A DNA stretch of 64,000 nt from Amycolatopsis sp. NBC_01488 (GCF_036227105.1 NZ_CP109434.1:2794001-2858000); one strand, 5' to 3'; numbered from the stretch's first letter, positions 33,201-41,835 are shown. The notes: generated by a model from the sequence alone, not told the origin. Program-made: numbers and translations.

Positions 33201-33872
33201 CTAGAGGCCGACGAACTCCGCCATCCGCGTCGCCGTGTGCGCGAAGAACGCGTCGGCCGGGTCGACGCTGCCGACGTACTGGCCGAACAGGTCGAAGCTG
33301 ATCGCCCCGAACAGCTGGGTCCACGCCATGATCAGCCGGACCACGGTCTCGGGGCCGGCGACGATGCCGAGGACCTTCGTGAGCGTCTCGGCCTGGGCGC
33401 GCAGCTCGGGCGCGACTTCGCCGTCGATCGCCCGCAGCTCGGTGTGCGTGAGCACCTTGACCAGGGCGAGCGCGACGCGGCCGGCGGGCACGACGGTGTC
33501 CTGGGGTGCCTCGTAGCCGGGGATCGGCGAGCCGTAGATCAGCGCGTACTCGTGCGGGTGCGCGCGGGCCCACTCGCGCGTCGCGTGCCAGATCGCGAGC
33601 CAGCGCTCGCGCGGGGCGCCCTGGCCCGGGTCGGCCTTCTCAGCCGCCTCGCCGATCGCGTTGTAGGCGTCGACGATCAGGTCGGTCAGCAGCCGGTCGC
33701 GGCTGGGGAAGTACCGGTACAGCGCCGACGACACCATGCCCAGTTCCCGCGCCACCGCGCGCAGCGAAAGCCCGTGCGCGCCGACTTCGGCGAGCTGGCG
33801 GCGGGCCTCGTCCTTGATCTCCTGGGTGAGTTCGGCGCGGGCGCGTTCGCGCGCGGTCCGGGTCGCGGTCAT
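33201..33872 (-). CDS. TetR/AcrR-family repressor
   Basis: 223 aa. N-terminal HTH (GAHGLSLRAVARELGMVSSALYRYF, residues about 32-56) and a C-terminal TetR_C domain typical of actinobacteria (WLAIWHATREWARAHPHEYAL, TVVRLIMAWTQLFGAISFDL). Divergent from a deazaflavin-type reductase gene. Two near-identical palindromes in the shared intergenic region are its probable operators, so it likely represses both genes until a small hydrophobic ligand binds. Confidence 0.9.
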   Translation of the reverse strand: MTATRTARERARAELTQEIKDEARRQLAEVGAHGLSLRAVARELGMVSSALYRYFPSRDRLLTDLIVDAYNAIGEAAEKADPGQGAPRERWLAIWHATREWARAHPHEYALIYGSPIPGYEAPQDTVVPAGRVALALVKVLTHTELRAIDGEVAPELRAQAETLTKVLGIVAGPETVVRLIMAWTQLFGAISFDLFGQYVGSVDPADAFFAHTATRMAEFVGL

Positions 33873-33910
33873 GGGATCAGTGTGCCATGACGAGAGCGGC
33901 GCACAAAATC

Positions 33911-33977
33911 GAGAGCAGTGCTCTTGACAGTGCGGCGGAGAGGGTGTTCACTGCTCTTAACCGAGAGCACTGCTCTC
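33911..33977. promoter_or_regulatory. Promoter with twin TetR operators
   Basis: Palindromes GAGAGCAGTGCTCT (33911-33924) and GAGAGCACTGCTCTC (33963-33977) share AGAGCA-N-TGCTCT. Between them, a rightward promoter fits: TTGACA at 33924-33929, 17-nt spacer, TTCACT. The first operator touches the -35 box and the second lies downstream of the start, ideal for repression of the reductase gene; the TetR gene is divergent. Confidence 0.8.
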
Positions 33978-33997
33978 CCGAAACTTCGGAGGACACC

Positions 33998-34444
33998 ATG
34001 ACTGCCGCCCGCTACATCGAGCCGAAGACGGCCACCAACGCGTTCAACGAGATCGTCGCGAAGCTGACCAGGATGGGCGTGAGCGTCTGGGGCAGCCGGG
34101 TGCTGACCGTCGTCGGCCGCAAGAGCGGCGAGCCGCGGTCGGTGCCGGTCAACCTGCTGACCGTCGACGGCGTGCGCTACCTCGTCGCCCCGCGCGGCGA
34201 GACGCAGTGGGTGCGCAACCTGCGCGCCGCCGGCCAGGGCACACTGCGCGTCGGGCGCCGCGTCGAGGAGTTCACCTTCCGCGAGCTGGGCGACGACGAG
34301 AAGCCGGGCATCCTGCGTGCCTACCTCAAGCGCTGGAAGTTCGAGATCGGCGTGTTCTTCGACGGCGTCGACGCGAAGGCGTCGGACGAGAAGCTGCGCG
34401 AAATCGCGCCCGGCTACCCGATCTTCGAGATCTTCACGAAGTAG
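33998..34444 (+). CDS. Deazaflavin (F420)-dependent nitroreductase-family protein
   Basis: 148 aa from ATG at 33998, GGAGG upstream; the in-frame extension to 33890 runs through the operator and is rejected. The split beta-barrel signature of the DDN/FDOR family is visible: VLTVVGRKSGEPRSVPV, LVAPRGETQWVRNLRAAG and the C-terminal YPIFEI. Family members use F420H2 to reduce quinones or xenobiotics. Controlled by the adjacent TetR. Ends with an 11-nt overlap onto the convergent small membrane protein. Confidence 0.88.
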   Translation: MTAARYIEPKTATNAFNEIVAKLTRMGVSVWGSRVLTVVGRKSGEPRSVPVNLLTVDGVRYLVAPRGETQWVRNLRAAGQGTLRVGRRVEEFTFRELGDDEKPGILRAYLKRWKFEIGVFFDGVDAKASDEKLREIAPGYPIFEIFTK

Positions 34445-34631
34445 GTTTGCGCCGCGTCAGGTTCGCCGCGATCAGGACGACGCCGACCAGGAACGCGACG
34501 AGCCCGATCAGGAACCACAGCTTCTGCCCGGTCATGAAACTGCCGGTGATCACGCCGATGCCCTGCAGCACCCAGACGGCGCCGACCAGCACGAGCACGA
34601 CCCCGACCGCGAAGGTGATCCAGCGCCTCAT
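34434..34631 (-). CDS. Small two-TM membrane protein
   Basis: 65 aa with two hydrophobic helices (residues 5-26, ITFAVGVVLVLVGAVWVLQ, and 40-57, FLIGLVAFLVGVVLIAA) and a basic end. Starts MRRW. Converges on the reductase gene with an 11-nt overlap and lies 9 nt after the response-regulator gene, so it may be the last gene of that operon. Function unknown. Confidence 0.6.
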   Translation of the reverse strand: MRRWITFAVGVVLVLVGAVWVLQGIGVITGSFMTGQKLWFLIGLVAFLVGVVLIAANLTRRKPTS

Positions 34632-34640
34632 CGGGCCAGC

Positions 34641-35306
34641 TTAGGCCGGCCGGTCGTCCGGCACGAGCTTGTGCCGGTAGGCGTAGACGACGGCGTGCAC
34701 GCGGTCGGGCAGCCCGAGCTTCGACAACACCCGCGAGACGTGTGTCTTCACGGTCTCCTCGCCGACGTGCAGCTGCCGTGCGATCTCGGCGTTGCTGCAG
34801 GCGGTGGCGATCAGCAGCAGGACCTCCCGTTCGCGGGAGGTCAGCCGGGCCAGCTCGGGCGGTTCGGCGGCCGCGGGTTCGAGCACCGACGTGAACTTCG
34901 CGACCAGCCGCCGGGTCACCGACGGGTCGATCAGCGCGTCGCCGCGCGCGGCCACCCGCATCGCCGCGACCAGCTCCTCCGGCGCCAGGCTCTTCAGCAG
35001 GAACCCGCTCGCCCCGGCACGCAGCGCGCGGTAGACGTACTCGTCGGCGTCGTAGGTGGTGAGCACGAGGACGCGGGTGTCGTTGCCCGGCGCGGCGAGG
35101 ATCGCCTCGGTCGCGGCGAGGCCGTCGAGGCGGGGCATCCGGACGTCGAGGACCGCGACGTCCGGGCGCAGGCGCGCGGTTTCGGCGACGGCTTCGCGGC
35201 CGTCGGACGCCTCGCCGACGCAGGTGAAGTCGGGCTGCGTGTCGAGCAGCGCGCGCATCCCGGACCGGAACATCGCGTGGTCGTCGGCCAGCAGGACGCG
35301 GATCAT
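34641..35306 (-). CDS. NarL/LuxR-family response regulator
   Basis: 221 aa. Receiver domain with phospho-acceptor D54 (VAVLDVRMP) and K in GFLLKSL; C-terminal LuxR HTH (LTSREREVLLLIATACSNAE, then VGEETVKTHVSRVLSKL). ATGA overlap with the sensor kinase gene upstream shows a co-translated two-component pair. Targets unknown; the small membrane protein downstream may be co-expressed. Confidence 0.92.
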   Translation of the reverse strand: MIRVLLADDHAMFRSGMRALLDTQPDFTCVGEASDGREAVAETARLRPDVAVLDVRMPRLDGLAATEAILAAPGNDTRVLVLTTYDADEYVYRALRAGASGFLLKSLAPEELVAAMRVAARGDALIDPSVTRRLVAKFTSVLEPAAAEPPELARLTSREREVLLLIATACSNAEIARQLHVGEETVKTHVSRVLSKLGLPDRVHAVVYAYRHKLVPDDRPA

Positions 35307-36454
35307 GCGCTCTCCACCGGGAAGGTCGTGCGCAGCTGCCAGTGCCCGCCGGTTTCGCCGTAGGAGACCTGGCCGTCGAACAGGGTGACGCGCCGGCGGA
35401 TCCCGGCCAGGCCGCGGTGCGCGTGCTCGCGTTCCGGGGTGCGGTTCGCGCGCAGGCCGTTGGTCACCGAGAGCACGACTTCGGTGCGCCCGTGGCTGAG
35501 CTCGACTTCGACCGGGCCTTCGCCGTGGCGCAGCGCGTTCGTCAGGGCTTCCTGGGCGATGCGGTACAGGGCGACGTCGAGGGAGCCGGGCAGGTCCCTC
35601 GGTTCGCCGCGCAGGGTCAGCCGGGTCGGCAGGCCGGCCGTGCGGACGGTTTCGACCAGCTCGTCGAGGTTGTCCAGCCCGGGCTGCTCGGCGTTGGTTT
35701 CGGCGTGCAGCAGGTCGAGCATGCGGCGCAGGTCGGCCATCGCCGAACGGCTGGCGGATTCGACCGCGCCGAGCGACTTCCGCACGGGCGAATCACCGTC
35801 GGGGAGCCCGAGCCGGGCCGCGCCGGCGTGCACGCCGATGGCGCTGACGTGGTGGGAGATGACGTCGTGCAGGTCGCGCGCGATGGTCGTGCGCTCCTCG
35901 GTGACGGCTCGCCGCACGGCCTCTTCTTCGTGCTGGCGCCGTTCGTCCGCCTCGCGCTGGAGGTCGGCGATGTAGGCGCGGCGGGCCGTCGTGTAGCGGC
36001 CGACCAGCCAGGGCAGGAGGGCGTCGACGCCGACGTTGATCGCGATCAGCCGCCAGTCCCAGCCGCCCTTGCCGGTTTCGAGGCAGCCGATCAGCACGCC
36101 GGTCAGCAGCGCGAACAGCGCCAGGACCGACGGTTTCGGGCGCAGCCACGCGCCGGCCCGGTAGCCGGCGATGAGGATCCCGGAGTTGTTGCCGATCTCG
36201 GCGGCGGGGAGGTGGCCCAGCAGCAGCGGCCCGCCGGCGAAGAGGACGGCGTGGGCCAGGGCGACCCAGCCGGAGTACCGCGCGGGTCCGGCAAGGGCGG
36301 CGTTGACGGCGATCCCGCCGAGCAGGACGACCCAGGCCCGCCAGCCGGCGGCGTCGAGCGGGCCGCGGAGGGCGAAGAGGGCACCGTCACAGACGACGCA
36401 GACCAGCGCGACCAGCAGCGACTGGCGTCGCAGGGATCCGCTGATGTCGAGCAC
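35303..36454 (-). CDS. NarL-type sensor histidine kinase (HisKA_3)
   Basis: 383 aa from GTG at 36454. Five to six N-terminal hydrophobic helices (residues 12-150) with almost no extracellular loop, so it probably senses a membrane state. HisKA_3 box EERTTIARDLHDVISHHVSAI with the phospho-His in LHD, and an HATPase domain with EALTNALRHG and GLAGIRRRV. Typical of envelope-stress kinases of the DesK/LiaS group. Overlaps its response-regulator gene by 4 nt. Confidence 0.92.
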   Translation of the reverse strand: MLDISGSLRRQSLLVALVCVVCDGALFALRGPLDAAGWRAWVVLLGGIAVNAALAGPARYSGWVALAHAVLFAGGPLLLGHLPAAEIGNNSGILIAGYRAGAWLRPKPSVLALFALLTGVLIGCLETGKGGWDWRLIAINVGVDALLPWLVGRYTTARRAYIADLQREADERRQHEEEAVRRAVTEERTTIARDLHDVISHHVSAIGVHAGAARLGLPDGDSPVRKSLGAVESASRSAMADLRRMLDLLHAETNAEQPGLDNLDELVETVRTAGLPTRLTLRGEPRDLPGSLDVALYRIAQEALTNALRHGEGPVEVELSHGRTEVVLSVTNGLRANRTPEREHAHRGLAGIRRRVTLFDGQVSYGETGGHWQLRTTFPVESA

Positions 36455-36741
36455 ACCCGCAACTGTGCCCTAGTAGGAGGGCGCGGTGGGCGGGAACGCC
36501 CCGACGCGGCGGGAGGGGTGCGCGGCACCGGGGCGCTCCCTGGACGGGAGAGTCAGGGGACGGGTCGAGGTTCGCTGGCCGGTCGGTCGGCGGACGCCCC
36601 GAAGTGGCGTTGGGTGAGTGGGCCGCACCGAACGCCACTTTGGGCTGCTTTGGGGTACATCGAACACCGCGTGGGCCGCTTCCGGCACATCCGCCGCCAC
36701 GTTGGGCTGCATGGAGCCGCTTGGCGGTCCCTGCCTCAGTC
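36455..36741. other. Intergenic region with a long inverted repeat
   Basis: 287 bp between the kinase promoter side and the end of the next leftward gene. No gene is supported. It contains perfect 10-bp arms AAGTGGCGTT (36602-36611) and AACGCCACTT (36631-36640) 19 nt apart, followed by CCACTTTGGG- and CCACGTTGGG-like words. Possibly a terminator or dispersed repeat. Confidence 0.5.
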
Positions 36742-37413
36742 TCAGGTCGTCGGGCGGGCCGAGTAGTTGCCGCCGCCCCGGCGCTGGCCGCCCGTGCGCT
36801 GGCCCTCCTGCAAGGCCTGGCCCAGCGAGGTCGCCGTTGCCGTGGTGCCGTCGACCTTCGCCACCACCGTCACGTTCGTGTCGCCCTGCTTCACGTCGCC
36901 CGTTTTCTGGGTGGATCCGTCGAGCGTGTACGTCTGCTTGTAGCCGTCCTTGCTCGTCAGTGTCACCGATGTTGCGCTCAGGGCCGTGACGTCGCCCGTC
37001 TGGAGGCGCTCGGTCGTGTAGCCGCCGCTGCCGTTCGACACCACGAAGTCGCCGTGGAGTGCCTCGCGCAACGCCGCCATTCCGCCGCCGAAGCCGTTGC
37101 CGAAGCCGCCGTTCGGGCCGCCGCCCTGGCCGGGAAACTGGCCGCCGCCCGGGCCGCCGAAGCCGCCGGGGCCCTGCTGGGCCGAGTTGTCGGCGCTGCT
37201 GGTGCTCGCCCAGATCGCCGCGCCGCCGCCGGCCGCGATGACCACGGCGATGCCGGCCGCGATCGCCGTCTTCTTGCCGGACCAGCCCTTCTTCGGCGTG
37301 GCCGCGGCCGGGTCGCCCCAGTTGGCCGGGGCCGGTTCACCCCAGGCCGGGGTGCTCGCGGCGGGTGCCGGGCCGCCTTCGGGCGGCGTGTTCGGCGTCG
37401 GCTCGGTCGTCAT
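36742..37413 (-). CDS. Membrane-anchored extracytoplasmic protein with Gly-rich linker (DUF5666-like)
   Basis: 223 aa from ATG at 37413, GGAGG upstream. A Pro-rich cytoplasmic N-terminus (50 aa), one TM helix (about 55-75, IAAGIAVVIAAGGGAAIW), a Gly/Phe/Asn linker (GGFGGPGGGQFPGQGGG) and a small beta-rich outer domain with repeated VTVVAKVDGTTATA-type strands like DUF5666. Divergent from the OmpR-type system and preceded by its CACAG repeats on the minus strand, so it is a probable target. The FGG-rich linker resembles that of the glycosyltransferase at 39943. Confidence 0.65.
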   Translation of the reverse strand: MTTEPTPNTPPEGGPAPAASTPAWGEPAPANWGDPAAATPKKGWSGKKTAIAAGIAVVIAAGGGAAIWASTSSADNSAQQGPGGFGGPGGGQFPGQGGGPNGGFGNGFGGGMAALREALHGDFVVSNGSGGYTTERLQTGDVTALSATSVTLTSKDGYKQTYTLDGSTQKTGDVKQGDTNVTVVAKVDGTTATATSLGQALQEGQRTGGQRRGGGNYSARPTT

Positions 37414-37464
37414 CGTGTCCTCCGGTGGTACCCACACTGGTCCAGCCCAGGTTCACCGCCGAGG

Positions 37465-37555
37465 CTGTGTTTGAGCTGTGCGAGGCGTCAGCACGCGCTG
37501 TGGCTCCCTTACCCGGACGAAGGATCTTCACAGGAAACGCACAGTGAGAGCACAG
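37465..37555. promoter_or_regulatory. Divergent OmpR-type operators: 11-bp phased CACAG repeats on both strands
   Basis: On the plus strand CACAG occurs at 37529, 37540 and 37551, exactly 11 bp apart. On the minus strand CACAG (CTGTG as written) occurs at 37465, 37476 and 37498, that is 11 and 22 bp apart. Head-to-tail half sites with 11-bp phasing are the usual binding pattern of OmpR/PhoB regulators; each array points to one of the two divergent genes. Confidence 0.72.
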
Positions 37556-37588
37556 TGAGTACTGAAGACCCGCCGAGAAGATGGCACT

Positions 37589-38338
37589 ATGACCGCTATG
37601 AACGCCACGTCGCCCGGCCCCGGCAAGGCCGACCTGCGCCGCGCCGACGGGAGCCCCGTCCGGGTCCTCGTCGTCGACGACGAGGCGACGCTGGCCGAGC
37701 TCGTGTCGATGGCCCTGCGCATGGAGGGCTGGGAGGTGCGCAGCGCGGGCGACGGCACCGAGGCCGTCCGGATCGCGCGCGACTTCCGGCCCGACGCCGT
37801 CGTCCTCGACGTCATGCTCCCCGACTTCAGCGGGCTCGAGGTGCTGCGGCGGATGCGGTCCGAGGCGCCGAACCTGCCGGTGCTCTTCCTGACGGCGAAG
37901 GACGCGGTCGAGGACCGCATCGCCGGGCTCACCGCGGGCGGCGACGACTACGTCACCAAGCCCTTCAGCCTCGAAGAGGTCGCGTTGCGCCTGCGCGCGC
38001 TGCTGCGCCGGGCCGGCGGGGTGACCGGCGCGAGCGGGTCGACGCTCGTCGTCGGCGACCTGACCCTCGACGAGGACAGCCGCGAGGTGCACCGCGGCGG
38101 CGACCTCGTGCCGCTGACCGCGACCGAGTTCGAGCTGCTGCGCTACCTCATGCGCAACCCCAAGCGCGTGCTGTCGAAGGCCCAGATCCTGGACCGCGTG
38201 TGGAGCTACGACTTCGGCGGCCAGGCCAACATCGTCGAGCTCTACATCTCCTACCTGCGCAAGAAAATCGACGCCGACCGCGAGCCGATGATCCACACCA
38301 TGCGGGGCGCCGGGTATGTCCTCAAGCCAGCGGGCTGA
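37589..38338 (+). CDS. OmpR/PhoB-family response regulator
   Basis: 249 aa. An extended 24-residue N-terminus precedes the receiver domain with D74 (AVVLDVMLPD) and K in YVTKPF; C-terminal winged HTH (LTATEFELLRYLMRNPKRVL, IVELYISYLRKKID, MRGAGYVLK). The operon continues with its kinase (23-nt overlap). CACAG repeats lie immediately upstream, suggesting autoregulation, and again before 39943. Confidence 0.93.
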   Translation: MTAMNATSPGPGKADLRRADGSPVRVLVVDDEATLAELVSMALRMEGWEVRSAGDGTEAVRIARDFRPDAVVLDVMLPDFSGLEVLRRMRSEAPNLPVLFLTAKDAVEDRIAGLTAGGDDYVTKPFSLEEVALRLRALLRRAGGVTGASGSTLVVGDLTLDEDSREVHRGGDLVPLTATEFELLRYLMRNPKRVLSKAQILDRVWSYDFGGQANIVELYISYLRKKIDADREPMIHTMRGAGYVLKPAG

Positions 38339-39824
38339 GCGCCTCCGGTCGCGGGCGCAGCGGCCGTGGTCGCTGCGGCGGCGGCTGATCGTCCAGCTCG
38401 CCGCGCTGCTCGCGCTGGTGTGCCTGGTCGTCGGCGTGGTCACGGAGTTCGCGCTGAGCGAGTTCCTCGTCGGTCAGCAGGACAAGCGGCTGGCCGCGGC
38501 GAGCGACCGCGCGTCGCACGGCGGGGAACGGCCGCCGCCCTGGACGTACGGCGAAGCGCCGCCGCCGGACCCGTTGCGCGTGCTCGGCCAGGGCGAGGGG
38601 ACGCTCGCCGTCGTCCAGTCCGGCTCGCAGGCCAAGGCGGGCGTGCTCGACTCCAGCGTCGGCGCGCCGTCGAAGCGGAAGGCGCCGATCAAGACCGTCG
38701 AGCGCGACCAGGTGCTGGCGCTGCTGGCCCTGCCGTCGGACGGGAAGCAGCGGAGCATCAACCTCGGCGGGAGCCTCGGCGACTACCGCGTCGTGTCGAC
38801 GACCTCGCCGAACGGCGAGAAGACGGTCATCGGCTTGCCGCTCAAGGATGTCGACGACACGCTGTGGCGGCTGGGGTTCATCCTCGGCGGTGTCGCGCTC
38901 GCCGGGATCCTGGTCGCCGGCGCGGTCGGCGCGGCGACGATCCGGCGCACGATGAAGCCGCTCGACCGGCTGGCCGCGACGGCGACGCGCGTGTCCGAGC
39001 TGCCGCTGGACCGCGGCGAAGTCGCGCTGTCGGAACGGGTTCCGGACGCCGACACCGACCCGAACACCGAGGTCGGCAAGGTCGGCTCGGCGCTGAACCG
39101 GATGCTGCAGCACGTCGCGAACGCCCTCACCGCGCGGCACGCGAGCGAGAACCGCGTCCGCCAGTTCGTCGCGGACGCCAGCCACGAGCTGCGCACGCCG
39201 CTCGCGGCGATCCGCGGGTACGCCGAGCTCACCCGCCGCAGCGGCGAGCAGGTGCCGCCGGACGTCGCGTTCGCGATGAGCCGCGTCGAGTCCGAGTCCC
39301 GCCGGATGACGACGCTGGTGGAGGACCTGCTGCTGCTCGCGCGCCTCGACTCCGGCCGGCCGGTGGTGCACGAGTGGGTGGACCTGTGCCGGCTGGTGGC
39401 CGACGCGGTCGCGGACGCGCACGTCGCGGGCCCGGACCACAAGTGGCTGATGGACGTCCCCGGCGAGCCGATCGGCGTCCTCGGCGACGCGGGCCAGCTG
39501 CACCAGGTGGTGATCAACGTGCTGGCCAACGCGCGTACGCACACCCCGGCGGGCACCACGGTGACGACCACACTGTCCACTTCGGACGGAGTGGTCCGGC
39601 TGCACGTGGCCGACGACGGCCCGGGCATCCCACCGGACGTCCTCCCGGACGTCTTCGAGCGCTTCGCCCGCGGCGACAACTCGCGCTCGCGGGCGGCGGG
39701 GAGCACCGGGCTCGGGCTGGCGATCGTGGCCGCGGTGGTCGGGGCGCACGGCGGCCGGGTCGGCGTGAACAGCAGGCCGGGGCGGACGGAGTTCGAGATC
39801 ACCTTCCCGGAGGCGGCCGGCTAG
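38316..39824 (+). CDS. OmpR-type sensor histidine kinase
   Basis: 502 aa, ATG at 38316 inside the end of the regulator gene. TM1 (about 24-46), an extracytoplasmic domain of some 130 residues, TM2 (about 185-208), HAMP, HisKA with VADASHELRTPLAAIRGYAEL, and HATPase with NVLANARTHTPAG, DDGPGIPPD and GSTGLGLAI. All kinase boxes are intact. It resembles the TcrY/TrcS group of actinobacterial envelope sensors. Signal unknown. Confidence 0.93.
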   Translation: MSSSQRAERLRSRAQRPWSLRRRLIVQLAALLALVCLVVGVVTEFALSEFLVGQQDKRLAAASDRASHGGERPPPWTYGEAPPPDPLRVLGQGEGTLAVVQSGSQAKAGVLDSSVGAPSKRKAPIKTVERDQVLALLALPSDGKQRSINLGGSLGDYRVVSTTSPNGEKTVIGLPLKDVDDTLWRLGFILGGVALAGILVAGAVGAATIRRTMKPLDRLAATATRVSELPLDRGEVALSERVPDADTDPNTEVGKVGSALNRMLQHVANALTARHASENRVRQFVADASHELRTPLAAIRGYAELTRRSGEQVPPDVAFAMSRVESESRRMTTLVEDLLLLARLDSGRPVVHEWVDLCRLVADAVADAHVAGPDHKWLMDVPGEPIGVLGDAGQLHQVVINVLANARTHTPAGTTVTTTLSTSDGVVRLHVADDGPGIPPDVLPDVFERFARGDNSRSRAAGSTGLGLAIVAAVVGAHGGRVGVNSRPGRTEFEITFPEAAG

Positions 39825-39881
39825 GAACGCCGCCGCCAGTGCAGCCGCGCCATGATCCTCATCACCCGTCCTCGGTCGATG

Positions 39882-39908
39882 CACAGCGCACGCACAGCTT
39901 CGGCACAA
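39882..39908 (+). promoter_or_regulatory. Third CACAG array, upstream of the glycosyltransferase gene
   Basis: CACAG at 39882 and 39893 and CACAA at 39904, each 11 bp apart, 35-60 bp before the ATG at 39943. The motif and phasing are the same as upstream of the OmpR-type regulator gene, so this gene is a probable regulon member. Confidence 0.68.
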
Positions 39909-39942
39909 GTTCACCACATGTGGCGCCGACACGGTCGGAACC

Positions 39943-41835
39943 ATGACGACCACGCTGTCGGCGCCCGAACACGCCCAGCCCGCGCCCGAGGCCGCCCGGA
40001 AACCGCGGTGGGTCAAGCCTTCCGTGGCCGCCCTGCTCGTCGGGACCGGCCTGCTCTACCTGTGGGACCTGGCGAAGACGGGCTGGGCCAACGACTTCTA
40101 CGCGATGGCGGCCCAGGCCGGCACGTGGAGCTGGAAGGCGCTGTTCTTCGGGTCGCTCGACCCGGGCAACGTCGTCACGGTCGACAAGCCGCCGTTCTCG
40201 CTGTGGATCATGGGCCTGTCCGGTCGGCTCTTCGGCTTCTCGAGCTGGAGCCTGCTGGTGCCGAACGCGCTCGCCGGCGTCGCCTCGGTCGGGCTGCTCT
40301 ACCTGGCCGTGCGCCGCCTTTCGGGACCGGGCGCCGGCCTGCTCGCGGGGGCCGGACTCGCGCTGACGCCGGTCGCCGCGCTCATGTTCCGCTACGACAA
40401 CCCCGACGCCTTCCTCGTGCTGCTGCTCGTCGCGGGCGCCTACTGCGTCGTGCGCGCGCTCGAACACGCGAGCACCAAGTGGCTGCTGCTCGCCGGGGTC
40501 GCGATCGGGTTCGGCTTCCTCGACAAGATGCTGCAGGCGTTCCTCGTGCTGCCCGCGTTCGTGCTGGTGTACGCCGTCGCGGCGCCGACGTCGCTCGGCC
40601 GCCGCATCGGCCAGCTCTGCGCCGCGGCCGGGGCGGTGGTCGTCTCCGCGGGCTGGTGGATCGCGGCCGTCGCGCTGTGGCCGGTCGCGGACCGGCCGTA
40701 CATCAGCGGGTCGACCGACAACACCGTGCTGGAACTGGCTTTCGGCTACAACGGTCTCGGCCGGATCTTCGGTGAGGGCCGGGGCGGAGGCGGTGGCGGG
40801 ACGGTCACGCCGCCCGCCGGGGTGGAACTGCCCGCGGGCGGCCGTGGTTTCGGCGGCGGTTTCGGCGGCGCGACCGGGCTGACGCGGTTGTTCAGCGGCG
40901 AGTTCGGCGGGGAAGCGTCGTGGCTGCTGCCCGCCGCGTTGATCGGCCTGGTCGCCGGCCTGTGGTTCACCCGGCGCGCGCCGCGCACCGACCGGACCCG
41001 CGCGGCGCTGCTGCTCTGGGGTGGCTGGACGGTCGTCACCGTCGTCGTGTTCAGCTACATGAGCGGCATCATCCACCCGTACTACACGGTCGCGCTGGCG
41101 CCCGGGATCGCCGCCACGCTGGGCATTTCCGCACGCGAGCTGTGGCGCGGCCGAGCGAACTTCGCGGCCCGCGCGGTGCTGGCCGTGATGCTCGCCGTCA
41201 CCGCGGTCTGGGGCTTCGTGCTCCTCGCGCGGACGCCGGACTGGCAGCCGTGGATCCGCTACGCGGCGCTCGTGCTCGGCGCGGCCGGCGTCCTGGCGCT
41301 GCTCTTCGGCGCGGACCGGCTCCGGCGGTTCGCCCCGGGCGTCGCCGTGCTCGGCCTGTGTGGCGCGCTGCTCGGGACGGCGTCCTTCACCCTGGCCACG
41401 GCGGCGACCCCGCACTCCGGCGGTACGCCGTCGTCCGGCCCGGCCGTCGCGAGTGGACGCGGGTTCGGCCGTGGCCCCGGCGGCTTCGGGCAGGGGCAGA
41501 CCGACGCCGCGGTGATCGACCTGCTGAAGAACACGACGACGAAGTGGGCCGCGGCGCAGAGCGGCGCGATGCAGTCGGCCGGGCTGGCGCTGTCGAGTGG
41601 ACGGCCGGTGCTCGCGATCGGCGGCTTCAGCGGCAGCGACCCGGCGCCGACGCTGGCGCAGTTCCAGCAGTACGTCGCCGCCGGCGACATCCACTACTTC
41701 GTCGCGGGCGGACGCGGTGGTTTCGGCGGCGGCCGCGGGACCTCGGGCGAAATCCAGACCTGGGTCGAGCAGAACTTCGCTCCGGTGACCGTCGGCGGCT
41801 CGACGATTTACGACCTGACGAAATCGATCGCTTGA
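39943..41835 (+). CDS. GT39/ArnT-like membrane glycosyltransferase with Gly-rich insertions
   Basis: 630 aa. N-terminal TM, then LAKTGWANDFYAMAAQAGTW, the position of the acidic residue conserved in GT39/GT83 polyprenyl-phosphate sugar transferases, with DKPPFSLW after it. About ten further TM helices follow. A Gly-rich extracytoplasmic loop (GRGGGGGGTV, GGRGFGGGFGG) and a C-terminal soluble domain rich in FGG motifs are unusual. Probably transfers a sugar from a lipid carrier to an envelope acceptor. Likely controlled by the upstream two-component system. Confidence 0.8.
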   Translation: MTTTLSAPEHAQPAPEAARKPRWVKPSVAALLVGTGLLYLWDLAKTGWANDFYAMAAQAGTWSWKALFFGSLDPGNVVTVDKPPFSLWIMGLSGRLFGFSSWSLLVPNALAGVASVGLLYLAVRRLSGPGAGLLAGAGLALTPVAALMFRYDNPDAFLVLLLVAGAYCVVRALEHASTKWLLLAGVAIGFGFLDKMLQAFLVLPAFVLVYAVAAPTSLGRRIGQLCAAAGAVVVSAGWWIAAVALWPVADRPYISGSTDNTVLELAFGYNGLGRIFGEGRGGGGGGTVTPPAGVELPAGGRGFGGGFGGATGLTRLFSGEFGGEASWLLPAALIGLVAGLWFTRRAPRTDRTRAALLLWGGWTVVTVVVFSYMSGIIHPYYTVALAPGIAATLGISARELWRGRANFAARAVLAVMLAVTAVWGFVLLARTPDWQPWIRYAALVLGAAGVLALLFGADRLRRFAPGVAVLGLCGALLGTASFTLATAATPHSGGTPSSGPAVASGRGFGRGPGGFGQGQTDAAVIDLLKNTTTKWAAAQSGAMQSAGLALSSGRPVLAIGGFSGSDPAPTLAQFQQYVAAGDIHYFVAGGRGGFGGGRGTSGEIQTWVEQNFAPVTVGGSTIYDLTKSIA

